This document shows, in pieces, positions 43,636-54,441 of a stretch of 64,000 nucleotides of DNA. The translations under genes and the position numbers were made by a program. The stretch is from positions 62,001-126,000 of the forward strand of contig JAJGOT010000604.1 of assembly GCA_022457155.1 (NCBI GenBank), given 5' to 3'. The DNA comes from Cladopsammia gracilis. Its lineage: Eukaryota; Cnidaria; Anthozoa; Scleractinia; Dendrophylliidae. The first letter of the stretch is position 1. Each line of letters begins with the position of its first letter. The notes beneath the pieces are model-generated. The model saw only the letters and a program-made list of their open reading frames with translations, did not search any database and had not been told where the DNA came from.

Positions 43636-45027
43636 TTAACTTTGATTGTTGTCCGTTTGATTGTCATCCAAATTTTCGTCTACAGTAAGATGTGAGTACA
43701 GTAGATAAGCCTTTAAGTTCCTTGGTAATGGAAGATATTCCATTTGGTTTGGAGCAACCAACTTGTTAATAGCCAGTCGACACATATGCTGCAATTCAAA
43801 TTTAAATGGAAGCTGCCAGATCCGAACAAAGCCATCACTCTGTCCAACTGCTAGTTCCTGACAGCTCTTTGTAAAAGCAACAGAACAAACAGCTCTAATG
43901 TCTGATTCACCAGAAACATCTTGTCTAATATGAAGGGTAGTATCCAACTTGTACGGAGTGTCAAAGAATTCTGTTTCAGTTATTATGACCTTCCCTTGTG
44001 ATGTGCCGCAAGCTAATAACGAGCCATCGGGGCTGTAAGAGAATGCAGTCAACTTGTCTGGACTTTGCACAAGTTGTATTTCTTTAATGCACTTGGTTTG
44101 GCCACGTTCAATAAACCAAACCTGACACAGACCATCCTCAAAGCAGGCTGCTAGCTTCTGATGGGGAAAACCTGGATCAAATGCACAAGTACACGCATTG
44201 CCAGGAACAATTTCTGTCCTTATCGCAGAGAGCAACTCTAAATTCTCGCTTTTCAAAACATACAGTTGGCTCAGTGAATTGGAAAAGGCAAGAAGAGAAC
44301 TATCCGGAGAAAACACACAGCTAACCAGATGACCAGTAAACCGAGGGAAGACTACTTCGCAACTAACTCTCCAATAACTCTTCAACCTTTTCCTTGATTT
44401 CACTTGCCATAGGCATATTTCATTCGTTTCTGTGCCCCTGTGAGATTCTAAGGTAACGTTGCTTACTGTAACGGCCTTGAAACCATCAGGAGAGAAAACA
44501 CAGCATAAAGCTCTGGACAGCAGACTTCTGTCGCCATATCCTGCAGTATCGCAGTCTATTTTGAAAGGCTCAAGACTGCAGTCATCAGCCCGCTCGGCCA
44601 AAATAATATGCCCGTTTCCTGTGTTTAAAATATACGACACTATTTCTCCATTTGGAGAAAAACAACACACGGGGCGCGGTGAATACGTGAAAAGACTATC
44701 GTCGTGCGTTTCTTGAGTTCGCTCGAGGTCCCAACACTGAACAAAACCCGCTCGGAAATTTCGGAGAGGGAGACCAGCGAATGTAGTAAGAGTCAATAAG
44801 CTTGCGTCGTCATTCGGCGGAAAAGCACAGGCTGTGACCTTCATAACTTGACTCAGTCCTAAAGGTCCTGAATGCTTCAATTGCTTGAGAATAGTAAACG
44901 GTGGGGGGATTGCCGCGCCATCCGGATGAAAAGGACGGTAGGGTGAAGTACAGAAAGAAAGCGGTGATCTCGCTTGTTGGGCTGTCTCTTTTGGTTTGGA
45001 TGGATCCAAACCCATGCTTCTACTCAT
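43636..45027 (-). CDS. WD40-repeat protein with C-terminal SOCS box (WSB-like)
   Basis: Single-exon frame of 463 codons starting MSRSMGLDPSKP. After a Pro-rich head it shows repeated WD40-type blades, for example VCCFSPNGEIVSYIL, CCVFSPDGFKAVTVS, SCVFSPDSSLLAFS, AFSYSPDGSLLACGTSQGKV and ELAVGQSDGFVRIWQLP, giving about seven blades. Residues 412-447 form a SOCS box: a BC-box LQHMCRLAI (L-x3-C-x3-I) for Elongin B/C and a Cul5-type LPLP at 432-435, close to the tail of vertebrate WSB1/WSB2. Such proteins serve as substrate receptors of Cullin-5 ubiquitin ligases; the target here is unknown. An acidic 16-residue tail follows. It diverges from the HAO gene 299 bp away. Vertebrate WSB genes have introns; this copy has none. 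Confidence 0.82.
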   Translation of the reverse strand: MSRSMGLDPSKPKETAQQARSPLSFCTSPYRPFHPDGAAIPPPFTILKQLKHSGPLGLSQVMKVTACAFPPNDDASLLTLTTFAGLPLRNFRAGFVQCWDLERTQETHDDSLFTYSPRPVCCFSPNGEIVSYILNTGNGHIILAERADDCSLEPFKIDCDTAGYGDRSLLSRALCCVFSPDGFKAVTVSNVTLESHRGTETNEICLWQVKSRKRLKSYWRVSCEVVFPRFTGHLVSCVFSPDSSLLAFSNSLSQLYVLKSENLELLSAIRTEIVPGNACTCAFDPGFPHQKLAACFEDGLCQVWFIERGQTKCIKEIQLVQSPDKLTAFSYSPDGSLLACGTSQGKVIITETEFFDTPYKLDTTLHIRQDVSGESDIRAVCSVAFTKSCQELAVGQSDGFVRIWQLPFKFELQHMCRLAINKLVAPNQMEYLPLPRNLKAYLLYSHLTVDENLDDNQTDNNQS

Positions 45028-45326
45028 CCTTAAATCATACAGTTACTTTCTAGAATTTTTGGCAGTTAAAAATCTGTCTTACTGAGATGAAGAGCTGAAC
45101 AGTACATCAAAGTTTGTCGATGTTTTCACACAGTGAAGGGCATCAGCCATCTTGTTTTTGTTGTTTTAAGATCCCAGACCTCCTCGGTTGCATTAGTAGA
45201 CGTTGCGACGTTGCGTGACTGGACCACTCGGGCACGAAATGTTTTTCTGTCACTGGAATAGATCCCTTCAGCATACAATTGTAACGAAAAGAAAGTATAA
45301 TTTCAGCACTACCTAGGATTTTTCAC
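45028..45326. promoter_or_regulatory. Shared divergent promoter interval (299 bp)
   Basis: The start codons of the minus-strand WD40-SOCS gene and the plus-strand HAO gene are 299 bp apart, with no repeat between them. No TATA box stands out. CpGs cluster around a tandem GACGTTGCGACGTTGCGTGA near 45201. AGCCATCTTG near 45148 is the inverse of CAAGATGGCT, a YY1-like core often seen at TATA-less promoters. Confidence 0.55.
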
Positions 45327-48300
45327 ATGGCAAAACCTGTTTGTTTGAGCGACTTCGAAGAACTAGCTCGAAAAACCCTGCCAAAATACGCATTCGACTT
45401 TTATGCATCGGGGGCAAATGATGAATTCACCTTGAAAGAAAACTTTCTGGCCTATAACAGGTATGAATATACACTTAGCCAACAGACAATCGTTCTTTGA
45501 TTGTTTCTTTTTTGTGTTTGAAACGCTCTATTGTCGGCTGCTAATGTAGCCTGCGATCAAGCTCTCGGGCTCGGTTCACACAGGCAGCCCAAGCTATATG
45601 AGTGTCACAGCAACCGTTACTTAACAGCTTTCTCTCTAAAACTTAAATTAAACTCACTGGAAAAGCTCTAAATTTGTGCCCCAAAGACCACACAGGAGAC
45701 AAAAGCACACAAGAGAAGTAAGGTAGGCAATATGATTGAAATCTTGTTTTATGTACCAGTCAATTCCAATACCGCCCAACCCCCCCCCCCCCCCCCCCAC
45801 AGGGTCCAGAGGAGCTCTATTTGATCGTACAAGACGCTATTTTCTTCAAATCGTCTCCGTCTTGAAAGTTTAACTGATTGCGTTACACAATATGTACCGC
45901 GGGACAAATTACTAAGGGCGCAATTATCTTCGGAAAGCGAAACTTTCCGAACAAGGCACAAACCCCCGGGCATTGGTAGATTCTGCATGTACCGGTCACA
46001 TATTACGTAAAACAAAAGGAACAAAGAACGACAATAATACTACTACTACTACTCAGCCGGCTGCAAGGCAGTCGGCCACGATCCTTCCCCACTGTTTCCT
46101 ATCCTGCGCCATCCGTCTAATTTCCTCTGGTAGTGGTGGGTGCTCGCTGTTTATGACCTTGGCAATATACTGGTGGAACATTGTTTTCGGCCTGCCAGAT
46201 TTTCGCTTTCCATGCCGAGGTTGGTAGAAGGCATATTTGTTAATAGACAATAATACAAATGCAAAACAAGACCAAAAATACAATACCTCACAAACAATAG
46301 AAGACAATGAGTGGTTCATGGATACCGGTACATGCAGAAAGACCCCGAGCATTTGACTTTTTTAGAAAAAAATTGTCAAATGCCCCACTATGTGGGCAGT
46401 TTATACGGTCAAATGCTCCACTGTGCAGGGCTTCACAGAGCGTCAAATGCCCCACCTTCCGGGCAAGGAGGGATTAAAGTAACTTCAGCTTACTTTGGCC
46501 TCGTCAGTTGCCAAGTTCGTTGGCAAATTTGAGAATATGTTGCGAAGTTTTCAATTACATTTGTCGGTTTGCCAACCAAATTGCGAACTTTGAAACGAAG
46601 TTGGCAACTTCGGTGCCAACGAAGCCTGTATGTAAAGTCTGAAGTTGTTCTTAAACGCTATTTGCGAAGTCAAAACAATTTTTAGCTGGTCTGGATGGTT
46701 TTCTTTAACATTATTTTGTAGACTTGCCAAGACAAATTCGATAAGCTGGTGCTGTTCGGATTGTTTTCGAGGTGAGATCATGTACGCTGTAAGATGCATG
46801 CCGCTATTTTAGTTGTGGTTTTGAATTCGACCAACATATAAATCGTATATTATCTTTCATGTTCACTTTAAATATCTTGCAATCTTTGCTTATGCTGTTG
46901 TCTGTTATTGTTTATGTATCTCTTTATAATAGCTAGATTTAGTTTCAGCGAAAAAAAATAGAACGATATTGCAACTTCTGAACATATGTTTCGAAATACT
47001 AAATGTAAACAAAGATCTTGCTTTTAATAGTCACTTTCCTTTTGTCCGTTGATCTGAAAAAAAAAACAATGCAACAGACACGTGGAAAGAATGGATTACG
47101 AAATCTTTTACCTAGCGACTGCAAACCAACGTTTTTGTTGAAGTCAAATGCCCGCCCCGTCGGGCCCCGTTTCACGTCAAATGCCCCACTATGTGGAGCT
47201 AACCTCTCGTCAAATGCCCGGAGTATGCCCGGGGGGGATGGGCGGTCTTGGAATTCACTGGTACATTATTTTTTAGCTCCTAGAATGGACAGTTTTTTCC
47301 CCATCAAATCCTTATAATTTCGCTGTTACATAACAGTTACTGTGACACTCATATAGCTTGGGCTACCTGTGATGCAATTTGTAAAGGGTGAGAGTGAGGG
47401 ATTAAGCCCTGGAGGGGGACTCCCATATAAGAATGATGGACCCGTGCTCGTCGGATCTTATGCCTCATATGGATTTTTGCCTCTTAGAGGTACCAATTCT
47501 AACAACACATATCATATTCTGTCATATTTTTTTGGCTCAAAACCCTAAAAGGTACCACGATAATTCTAACGGTGGCCATTTTAGATTTTAGCACCCTAAG
47601 CGGTACCAACCTACAAATTTTGACCCCTAAAAGGTAAGACAAACTCTCCAGTCATTTTCATAAGTGAGCCCCCCCCCCCCCCCACCTATTCTCTTTAATT
47701 TTCCCAGGTGCAAGTCCCCCCTGCACCCCTGTCCCCCTTCACCAATGTAGGGTAATTACCCACTCATTGCTAAATTCTTTAGGCTACGCATAAAACCTCA
47801 AATGCTGCGTGGAATTTCCAAGGTTGACATGTCATTGTCTTTATTTGGAGAGAAAATCAGCATGCCTATCTGTATGGCTCCTGTTGGTGTTCAAGCAATG
47901 GCGAACACTATGGCGGAAAGGGCAAGTGCACAAGGTATAAATCCTACTTTTGCTTTTAGGGAGTCAGGAGGGGAGTGTCAGTGTATGTCTGTGTATGTTT
48001 TGAGGGGGCAGGCCGTAGTCTAAATAAATTTTCAGTCTTTCAGATGTCAGGCCAAACTGTGATCTCATTATAAAATTATACCAAAAAATGCCACTTAATA
48101 ATATGAGCCCAGTGGGCTTATACAACTCCCATAAGGCCCTTTGGGCTGACTAGCATGAAATATTGTGATAGCAAACCTTTGTTTTAGTCAATTAAGTGTA
48201 ACATTTTTTACAGAATTGCGGTGCACTTGAGGAGTTGTGGTATGCATAATTATATGAAAAGGAGGGGGTATATCTGGAATAATGTTTTGTTAATATGAAG

Positions 48301-51300
48301 TTGATGGGCTTATAACTTGATGTGGGTTATAAGTGGCATTTTACAGTAATCCATTGAATTTTCTATTTGGAAACTGGCAGATTTTTGTTAAAAAATTGTA
48401 CTTATCGTAAAGCAATACAACATGATTTTTATGAAAATCCAGTCTCCTTACTATGACTTTGTTGGATAATTAAGTTAGAGAACAGAGAACCAGCACTCGC
48501 AACATTGCTCCAGCACTTCTTGACTTCAAAATATCAAGACATAATTATTATTGAAAAGAATTATTATTAATATGTATAGAAATAATTTACCACTTTGAAG
48601 ACACTTCACGTAAAAGGAGAACGTTGCACCAAGCTAGTACACTACAGTTGGTCACATGGCTGGAAAGTAACCCAGTTTCATTGTAGCATGAAGCAACTAG
48701 TAATATTGCCACTCCCCCCCTCCCCCGATTGGGATGCTAGGCCATTGTAGGGTTACCACTGGCATTTTGTCGCTTCACCTTCACGTATCTCTTACATGCC
48801 TAGTGGCCCAAGGCCTTTACAAAATAAGTATCTCCATCAGCTGCTGCAGCCTGCACATCCAAGATTGCCAGCCTGCCTCATTTCTCTCCTCAACTGTATG
48901 TCTCCAGGTGCTCTTCCTCTGGTGCCCAAGTTATTGCTAAGCTGCAGTTAAGTTGTTGTTGTTGGGATCCTGCCATCTGCTGACCATTTCTCTAGCAGCT
49001 CGTGCAATGTTTCCACTTCTGTACAGAGTTTGCATTAATTCCATTTTCCAATCTTCATGGTGTGTTTCGGGTGCACTACTGTGGCCTTATCGGCCTAAGG
49101 GCATCCTGTTGGCTTTGACCCTGGTCTGCCATCTGCTCTCTCCCTTTGTGAGAAGCAGCCACAGTGTCCCCACTTAGTGAATTTGAATTTGCTCTGTTTC
49201 TGGTTTCTGTAATAACAGAATTTTACGAGAGTTCAAAAACAAGGGTTATCAGCCCTAAGCCTAACCTCCAATCTGTCAGGGTTTCCTTCCCTTAGGCGAC
49301 AGCTTCATCTGCCCGGGTTTGAAATCAGAATTTTCCTCTCCTAGGTGATTTAGTGTCCCACCAACTAAATTGGCAAGAGCTTTTAATTAAGGCTGCTCTG
49401 GCTCACCTGAAGATGGCCACGTCTTCGGGTACATGGAGTTTTTTCATGGAGATGCCGGCCATCTCGACATTGACTCCGCCCTGATGCTGCCATCACCAGT
49501 TGGTCCGCCACTGCTTATTTGGCATATGCTTCATTTGCAGCTAACCTCCATATCTGGAGGCCATTCCCCTATCTGCCACCTGGGGGTGCGCATTATACGG
49601 CATTATGCACCTGGATGGAATGAGACAATGTGTAGTAAAGTTTCTTGACTGAAGGAAACAACATTACGGCCGAGACCAGGTCTTAATTAAACCACTGACC
49701 TTCAGATCTGAAGTCCAATGCTCTTCACCATCGCACCTCAATAATAGACAATTAGTAAAGACGACAATGCATGTAATTCAGTGTGTTGTCCACTGGGTTT
49801 AATAGTACCTTTATATGTTACTGAACTCCTGTAATCACCTGTATAATTTAAATTATTGATTTGTTTTATTTTCTACACAGCTGCACAAGATGCAGGAACA
49901 TGTATGATATTGAGCTGTGGGGCATCAGCCACCATTGAAGATGTTGCCAAAGCAGCACCAAATGTTTTGCGTTGGTTTCAAATCTACATCTTTAGAGACC
50001 AAGAACTTACAAGGGGCCTCATTAAACGTGCTGAAGACAGTGGTTACAAAGCAATTGTTTTAACAGTTGATGCAATAATTCATGGAAGAAGAAGAAATGA
50101 TTTAAGGAATCAGTCTTCATTGGTTCCACACTTGAGATTTGGTAATGTCGGAGGTCCTACTTCTAAAGCCAGCTCTGAAAACTATGCCCTGTATGTGGAG
50201 TCACTTTTTGAACAGGCAATCGACTGGAGTTCATTTTCCTGGTTGAAGAGTATCACTAAGTTGCCTGTGTTGATCAAGGGAATTATGACTGCTGAGGATG
50301 CCAGATTAGCTGTGGAGCATGGTGTTGATGGGATAATAGTGTCCAATCATGGGGGAAGACAGCTGGATGGAGTTCCTGCCACTGTAAGCTATCAACATGG
50401 CTTTGTTACAGTAAATAATATTTTGAAACTACATTGTCCCCTTCGAATAAAATGAAGAAATCAATTTTAGACCAGAGAAGGAGATTGGGGGGAAGCTTGG
50501 GGGAGGCTGAGCACATATCAGCCATTTGACCTCTATTGTTATTGCAAGTTGAAGTAATCTCTTTGCATTCTACCGTGATTGCGCATGCTTGTAGTAGTAG
50601 TAATGCTTTGCACTCCTTGAGTATAAATTTGGTTGCTCCACCTAAAACGTCGTCATTTCATTGTTACTTCGGGACGACAGTCGACTTTTGCGACCCACCC
50701 CACATCCCCTGGTGGCGGTTGACGATCTCAGTGTATATCCTCGTTGCATGCCTATTGCCTCTGCAGTCGCAGATTCTTCCCATAACTTAATAAGCCTTAT
50801 GCGGTGGGGTAATGAGTATGCAGTGAGGACCAAACCCCAGGCCAGTACATGTAGGTAGGGTCCAAGTCACTCCGTCTGTGATTTGATTGTGGTCTGTTTG
50901 TCTGTTAGGTGGATGCTCTTCCAGAGGTAGTAAAAGCAGTTGACGGAAAAGTTGCTGTATTTGTTGATGGTGGGATACGCCATGGCACTGATGTTCTAAA
51001 GGCTCTGGCTCTTGGCGCTCGTGCTGTATTCATTGGCAGACCAGTTTTATGGGGTCTGGCATATCAGGTAGGCTCTTGAAACACAGCTCTGGGTGGGATA
51101 ATGAATATTTAAAGGCTGCGTTTCAATCTTCAATCCTTGTTACTTCTTTTGACCAGCCGCTCCATGCTTCGATCTGTTTCCCAAATCCAAGATGGCGACA
51201 AAGCTCACCCAAACGAGTAGGTCTGCTAACTGGAGAAATGGTGTGCGATGTACAACTATAATGACATTTTTGCAGAACAGAAGATAAACCTCCTGGTTTT

Positions 51301-54300
51301 GCCGCGCATTGGAGAAAATAAATTTATTCTGGCGCGAAAGGGAAATTATTCTAAACATATAACCACAAAGATTAAAGCTTGGTTCCCACTAGCGACGTAA
51401 GCGACGTAATCGGAATCGTAAGCGGAATCGGAATCGTTTCGATCTAGTGGAAATCAAAACGACGGAAGCGGATAGTAAGCGACGGAAGCAGAAGCGGAGT
51501 CGGAAGAAAAAGGAAACCTTCTGATCCTTCCGATTCCGATTCCGTCGAGCTTCCGATTCCGATTGCGACTCCGTTTTTTGATTTCCACTAGAAGGTAAGG
51601 ATCCTTACGCTTCCGACTCCGACTCCGCTTCCGATTACGTCGCTAGTGGGAACCAGCCCTAAAAGGATGGTGTCCTGCCGAGATATCGTGTTTTCATGAT
51701 TATATTATGGCCAGGAGCTTGCTTTAAGTTTGCATTATTATCTTGGAATAGGAAAAATATCGCCCAGTGATAAAGGCAAAGACATATGAACTAAAGAGAC
51801 AAAACAATGGCTAAAAAAGTCAAAATTCCACAAAATGGCAATTTTGATTTCTTGACCGCCTGTCACGAAATCAAATTTGATGAACTGTAATCCACTTCCA
51901 TCCTTGCAATCCTGCACTTTATCTCCAAACTACTGCTTCTGTTTTGCTCAAAAGAAAATTTTGATCTTGTTACGTTGTATATTTGGTTGCATTTGGCGAT
52001 ATAACATGCAAATAAGATAACCGAAATGTTGCTCTTTCTGTGGAACAGTGTCTCTGTTCCTATTACGCTGTGTCTGTTCCTATTACGCTGTGCCTGTTCC
52101 TATTACGCTGTGTCTGTTCCTATTCGCTGTGCCTGTTCCTATTACGCTGTGTCTGTTCCTATTACGCTGTGCCTGTTCCTATTACGCTGTGCCTGTTCCT
52201 ATTACGGCTGTGTCTGTTCCTATTACGGCTGTGTCTGTTCCTATTACGGCTGTGTCTGTTCCTATTACGCTGTGCCTGTTCCTATTACGCTGTGCCTGTT
52301 CCTATTACGCTGTGCCTGTTCCTATTACGGCTGTGTCTGTTCCTATTACGGCTGTGTCTGTTCCTATTACGGCTGTGTCTGTTCCTATTACGCTGTGTCT
52401 GTTCCTATTAAGCTGTGTCTGTTCCTATTAAGCTGTGTCTGTTCCTATTATGCTGTCTCTGTTCCTATTACGCTGTGTCTGTTCCTATTACGCTGTGTCT
52501 GTTCCTATTACGCTGTGTCTGTTCCTATTACGCTGTGCCTGTTCCTATTACGCTGTGCCTGTTCCCATTACGCTACGCCTGTTCCTATTACGCTGTGCCT
52601 GTTCCTATTACGCTACGCCTGTTCCTATTAAGCTGTGTCTGTTCCTATTACGCTGTGTCTGTTCCTATTACGCTGTGTCTGTTCCTATTACGCTGTGCCT
52701 GTTCCTATTACACTGTGCATGATGGTGTGGCGCTTCCATGACGTCAAATATATACTGTGTTGACCGAGAGAAAAGCGGAAGCCTGGGAATAATAAATTAA
52801 AATGTGCGTGCATAAATTTGCATGCAAAATCGTGACACAAAAAAAAAAGAAAAGAAAAGAGAAACGGAGGGCATTTTTTAACTCATTGCGCTTTGCGCAT
52901 GAGCAATAAGGTTACTAAATCGCCTTGATGGATTTAAGGTGGCTCGACTGGATTTTTGGGAGGCTACACCCTCCAAGTTTGAGCATTAACTACGACGCCA
53001 TTAACAATGCTATGGACAAATGGTCACAACAGCTGTAATAGATAAAGATAAAAATTTGAACGTAATGACGCCATGACGTTTTTTCTTTCCGTCGTATTTC
53101 TCGGCACCAGGAGGTTTTTTTCGGCAATCGCTTAAGTGGGCTTGTACCTCCCATAGCCGCCTCGAATATGGAATAGATTGAACAAATTCTATAAGAGCGT
53201 TTTAGAAATTTTCGGGGATGAAGTTTTGGGGATTATAAATACAGTGAAAGACATACTATCGACATAATTGGTTAATATATATCTAAAGAAAACGATGCGC
53301 TTCCAGTCGAGCCACCTTAATAAGCCGACGTCCCTACATGAGAGCTGAGGTGAAACGACATTTCTGGATTGCAAAAATAATCGAGCTGATGATTGACGCT
53401 TCTTTTGTTTTGTTTGTTTGTTTTAGGGGAAGCAAGGTGTTTCAGATGTGCTAGAGATATTGAGAGAAGAATTCAATATCGCTATGATTTTAGCAGGTAC
53501 TTATGTCACACGTCCTTTTATCCTGATATCATAAGCTGCCCCAGAATTTCGAAAGTAACGCTCTCCCTGAAAGTCAATAGCCTCTGACACGCAGGAGCGT
53601 ATCACTCAGCTCCTGCCTTTTATGCGGACGTTCTTTGGGCTTGACACGCACTCCTTAGCCACGTCCCCGGGGAAGGAACGATTGCATGACAAGCGTTCGT
53701 GTAGGAGGAGCGAATGATCGATTGCGTGACAAGCGTTCGTGTGGGAGGAGCGAATGATCGATTGCGTGACAAGCGTTCGTGTGGGAGGAGCGAATGACCG
53801 ATTGCGTGACAAGCGTTCGTTTAATACCCACGTCCGCGGGGAAAGAACGATTGCTTGACAAGCATTCGTGGGAAGGAACGATTGCGAGACAAGCGTTCGT
53901 GTGGGAAGAGTGAATGACCGATTCTGTGACAAGAGGTAAAATACAATTTTACCTCGCGTTTTCAGTATGAACTCTTACATTAATCGTATAATGTTTTAAT
54001 ATAACCTAAAACTATATATTTTTTTAAAGATTTTTTTTTGCTTAGATAGTATAGTCAGGTGCAATGTTTTTATTTTTTTTACAGTTTTTAACCTCAATGT
54101 AACATATGAAATGTATTTTTTATCAAGTGATTGAAACCCCTTGACAAGGCTGTCAAACCGCTCCACCAAACATTCTGGAGTATGATTTGTGTATTTAGGC
54201 AGTCTGAAAGAAACAGCTTCCCGAAAAGTAAATGTCACCCTCAAGATGAGGCTCGAACTAGGGTCTTTTATTTTTCAGGATGCGGGAATTTGTCAGATAT

Positions 54301-54346
54301 CAAGCCATCCCTGGTTGTCAAAGATGCCGCTTACTCGCACCTCTAG
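45327..54346 (+). CDS. HAO1: Peroxisomal 2-hydroxyacid (glycolate) oxidase, six exons
   Basis: Exons read by eye, all GT-AG with matching phases: 45327-45460, 47783-47934, 49881-50383, 50909-51067, 53427-53496 and 54279-54346 (stop TAG); 1,086 bases, 361 residues (human HAO1 has 370). The family is an FMN-dependent (beta/alpha)8 barrel that oxidises glycolate and other 2-hydroxyacids to 2-oxoacids, releasing hydrogen peroxide. Visible active-site residues: Tyr26 (FDFYASG), Tyr131 (WFQIYIFRD), Lys228 (LIKGI), His252 and Arg255 ([10 protein letters not shown]), and the FMN phosphate site [16 protein letters not shown]. The C-terminus SHL fits a type-1 peroxisomal signal. Odd: human SSWAT is SCGAS here, with Trp110 replaced by Gly109, and TPYLGNR is AIIHGRR, so substrate range may differ. 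Introns are full of repeats. Confidence 0.92.
45579..47371. repeat. 1.8-kb element with inverted ends in HAO intron 1
   Basis: CACAGGCAGCCCAAGCTATA (45579) followed by TGAGTGTCACAG is inverted at the right end (CTGTGACACTCATATAGCTT then GGGCTACCTGTG, to 47371). The interior holds a poly-C run (45781-45800), a LINE relic, a block shared with 41733-41823, and GTCAAATGCCCC repeats in both halves (46375-46460 and 47143-47225). It is probably a composite of nested elements. Confidence 0.6.
46053..46352 (-). pseudogene. LINE open-frame C-terminal fragment
   Basis: The minus frame contains [20 protein letters not shown] followed by a helical stretch ending [11 protein letters not shown]. The Arg/Lys-Gly-Arg-Pro motif with a downstream Trp is the typical end of LINE-encoded proteins. 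The upstream part (above about 46240) is unrelated repeat sequence. Confidence 0.5.
47409..47684. repeat. ACTCCCATATAAAAATGACG MITE, copy C (HAO intron 1)
   Basis: Same ordered blocks as copy A: GGGGGACTCCCATATAAGAA, TGCTCGTCGGA, AAAGGTACCACGATAATTCT, CCATTTTAGATTTTAGCACC, ACAAATTTTGACCCCTAAAA and a C-run. It ends about 100 bp before exon 2. Confidence 0.8.
47935..49880. other. HAO intron 2
   Basis: A 1.95-kb intron (GTATAA donor, CACAG acceptor). Its 48700-49660 part reads like old interspersed repeat on the minus strand, and a tRNA-headed SINE candidate is at 49560-49742. The open frames inside do not resemble proteins. Confidence 0.6.
49560..49742 (-). mobile_element. tRNA-derived SINE candidate
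   Basis: On the minus strand, GGTGCGATGGTGAAGAGCAT then TGGACTTCAGATCTGAAGG and GGTTTAATTAAG read as a tRNA D-arm (A-box-like TGGTGAAGAGC), anticodon arm and degraded B box. The body that follows contains CAAGAAACTTTACTACACAT and CCATCCAGGTGCATAATG, which resemble a conserved central domain of metazoan SINEs (recalled, not searched). The full 3' extent is unknown. Confidence 0.45.
50384..50908. other. HAO intron 3
   Basis: A 525-bp intron with GTAAGC donor and TTAG acceptor. No recognisable repeat or gene was seen inside. Confidence 0.6.
51374..51662. repeat. MITE with GGTTCCCACTAGCGACGTAA ends (HAO intron 4)
   Basis: GGTTCCCACTAGCGACG at the left and CGTCGCTAGTGGGAACC at the right are inverse copies. 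The inside is built from CGGAATCG and TCCGATTC hexamer-like units in opposite orientations in the two halves, and ATCTAGTGGAAATCAAAACG pairs with its inverse. Confidence 0.85.
52048..52718. repeat. 20/21-bp minisatellite (HAO intron 4)
   Basis: About 33 units of CTGTGTCTGTTCCTATTACG with C/T variants. Two blocks of three 21-bp units with an extra G (GGCTGTGTCTGTTCC) at 52205-52267 and 52325-52387 show duplication of a larger block of about 120 bp. All three plus frames stay open because the unit lacks stops. Confidence 0.97.
52934..53320. mobile_element. TTAA-flanked MITE (piggyBac-like) in HAO intron 4
   Basis: TTAAGGTGGCTCGACTGGA at the left is the exact inverse of TCCAGTCGAGCCACCTTAA at the right. 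The outer TTAA on both ends is the hallmark target duplication of piggyBac-type elements. The interior (about 350 bp) is non-coding. It ends about 105 bp before exon 5. Confidence 0.75.
53680..53935. repeat. 40-bp minisatellite (HAO intron 5)
   Basis: About six units, complete or shortened, of GATCGATTGCGTGACAAGCG followed by TTCGTGTGGGAGGAGCGAAT. The GACAAGCGTTCGT core is best conserved; a spacer with CCACGTCCGCGGGGAA interrupts the array near 53828. The minus-strand frames here translate the array. Confidence 0.93.
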
Positions 54347-54441
54347 TACATTTAAAACGTGAACTGTAAGGAGTCTTAAAATTGTTCAACATGTTCATGC
54401 TATAAAGAAATTTTACTTTTGAGACATGTAGCTAATAGACA

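Noticed and set aside
52026..52741. Five overlapping open frames of 95-201 codons with repeated [21 protein letters not shown] sequence
   Set aside because: They translate a 20/21-bp minisatellite in an intron; the unit simply lacks stop codons in all plus frames.
53606..53932. Minus-strand frames with repeated [14 protein letters not shown] units
   Set aside because: They are translations of the 40-bp minisatellite in HAO intron 5.
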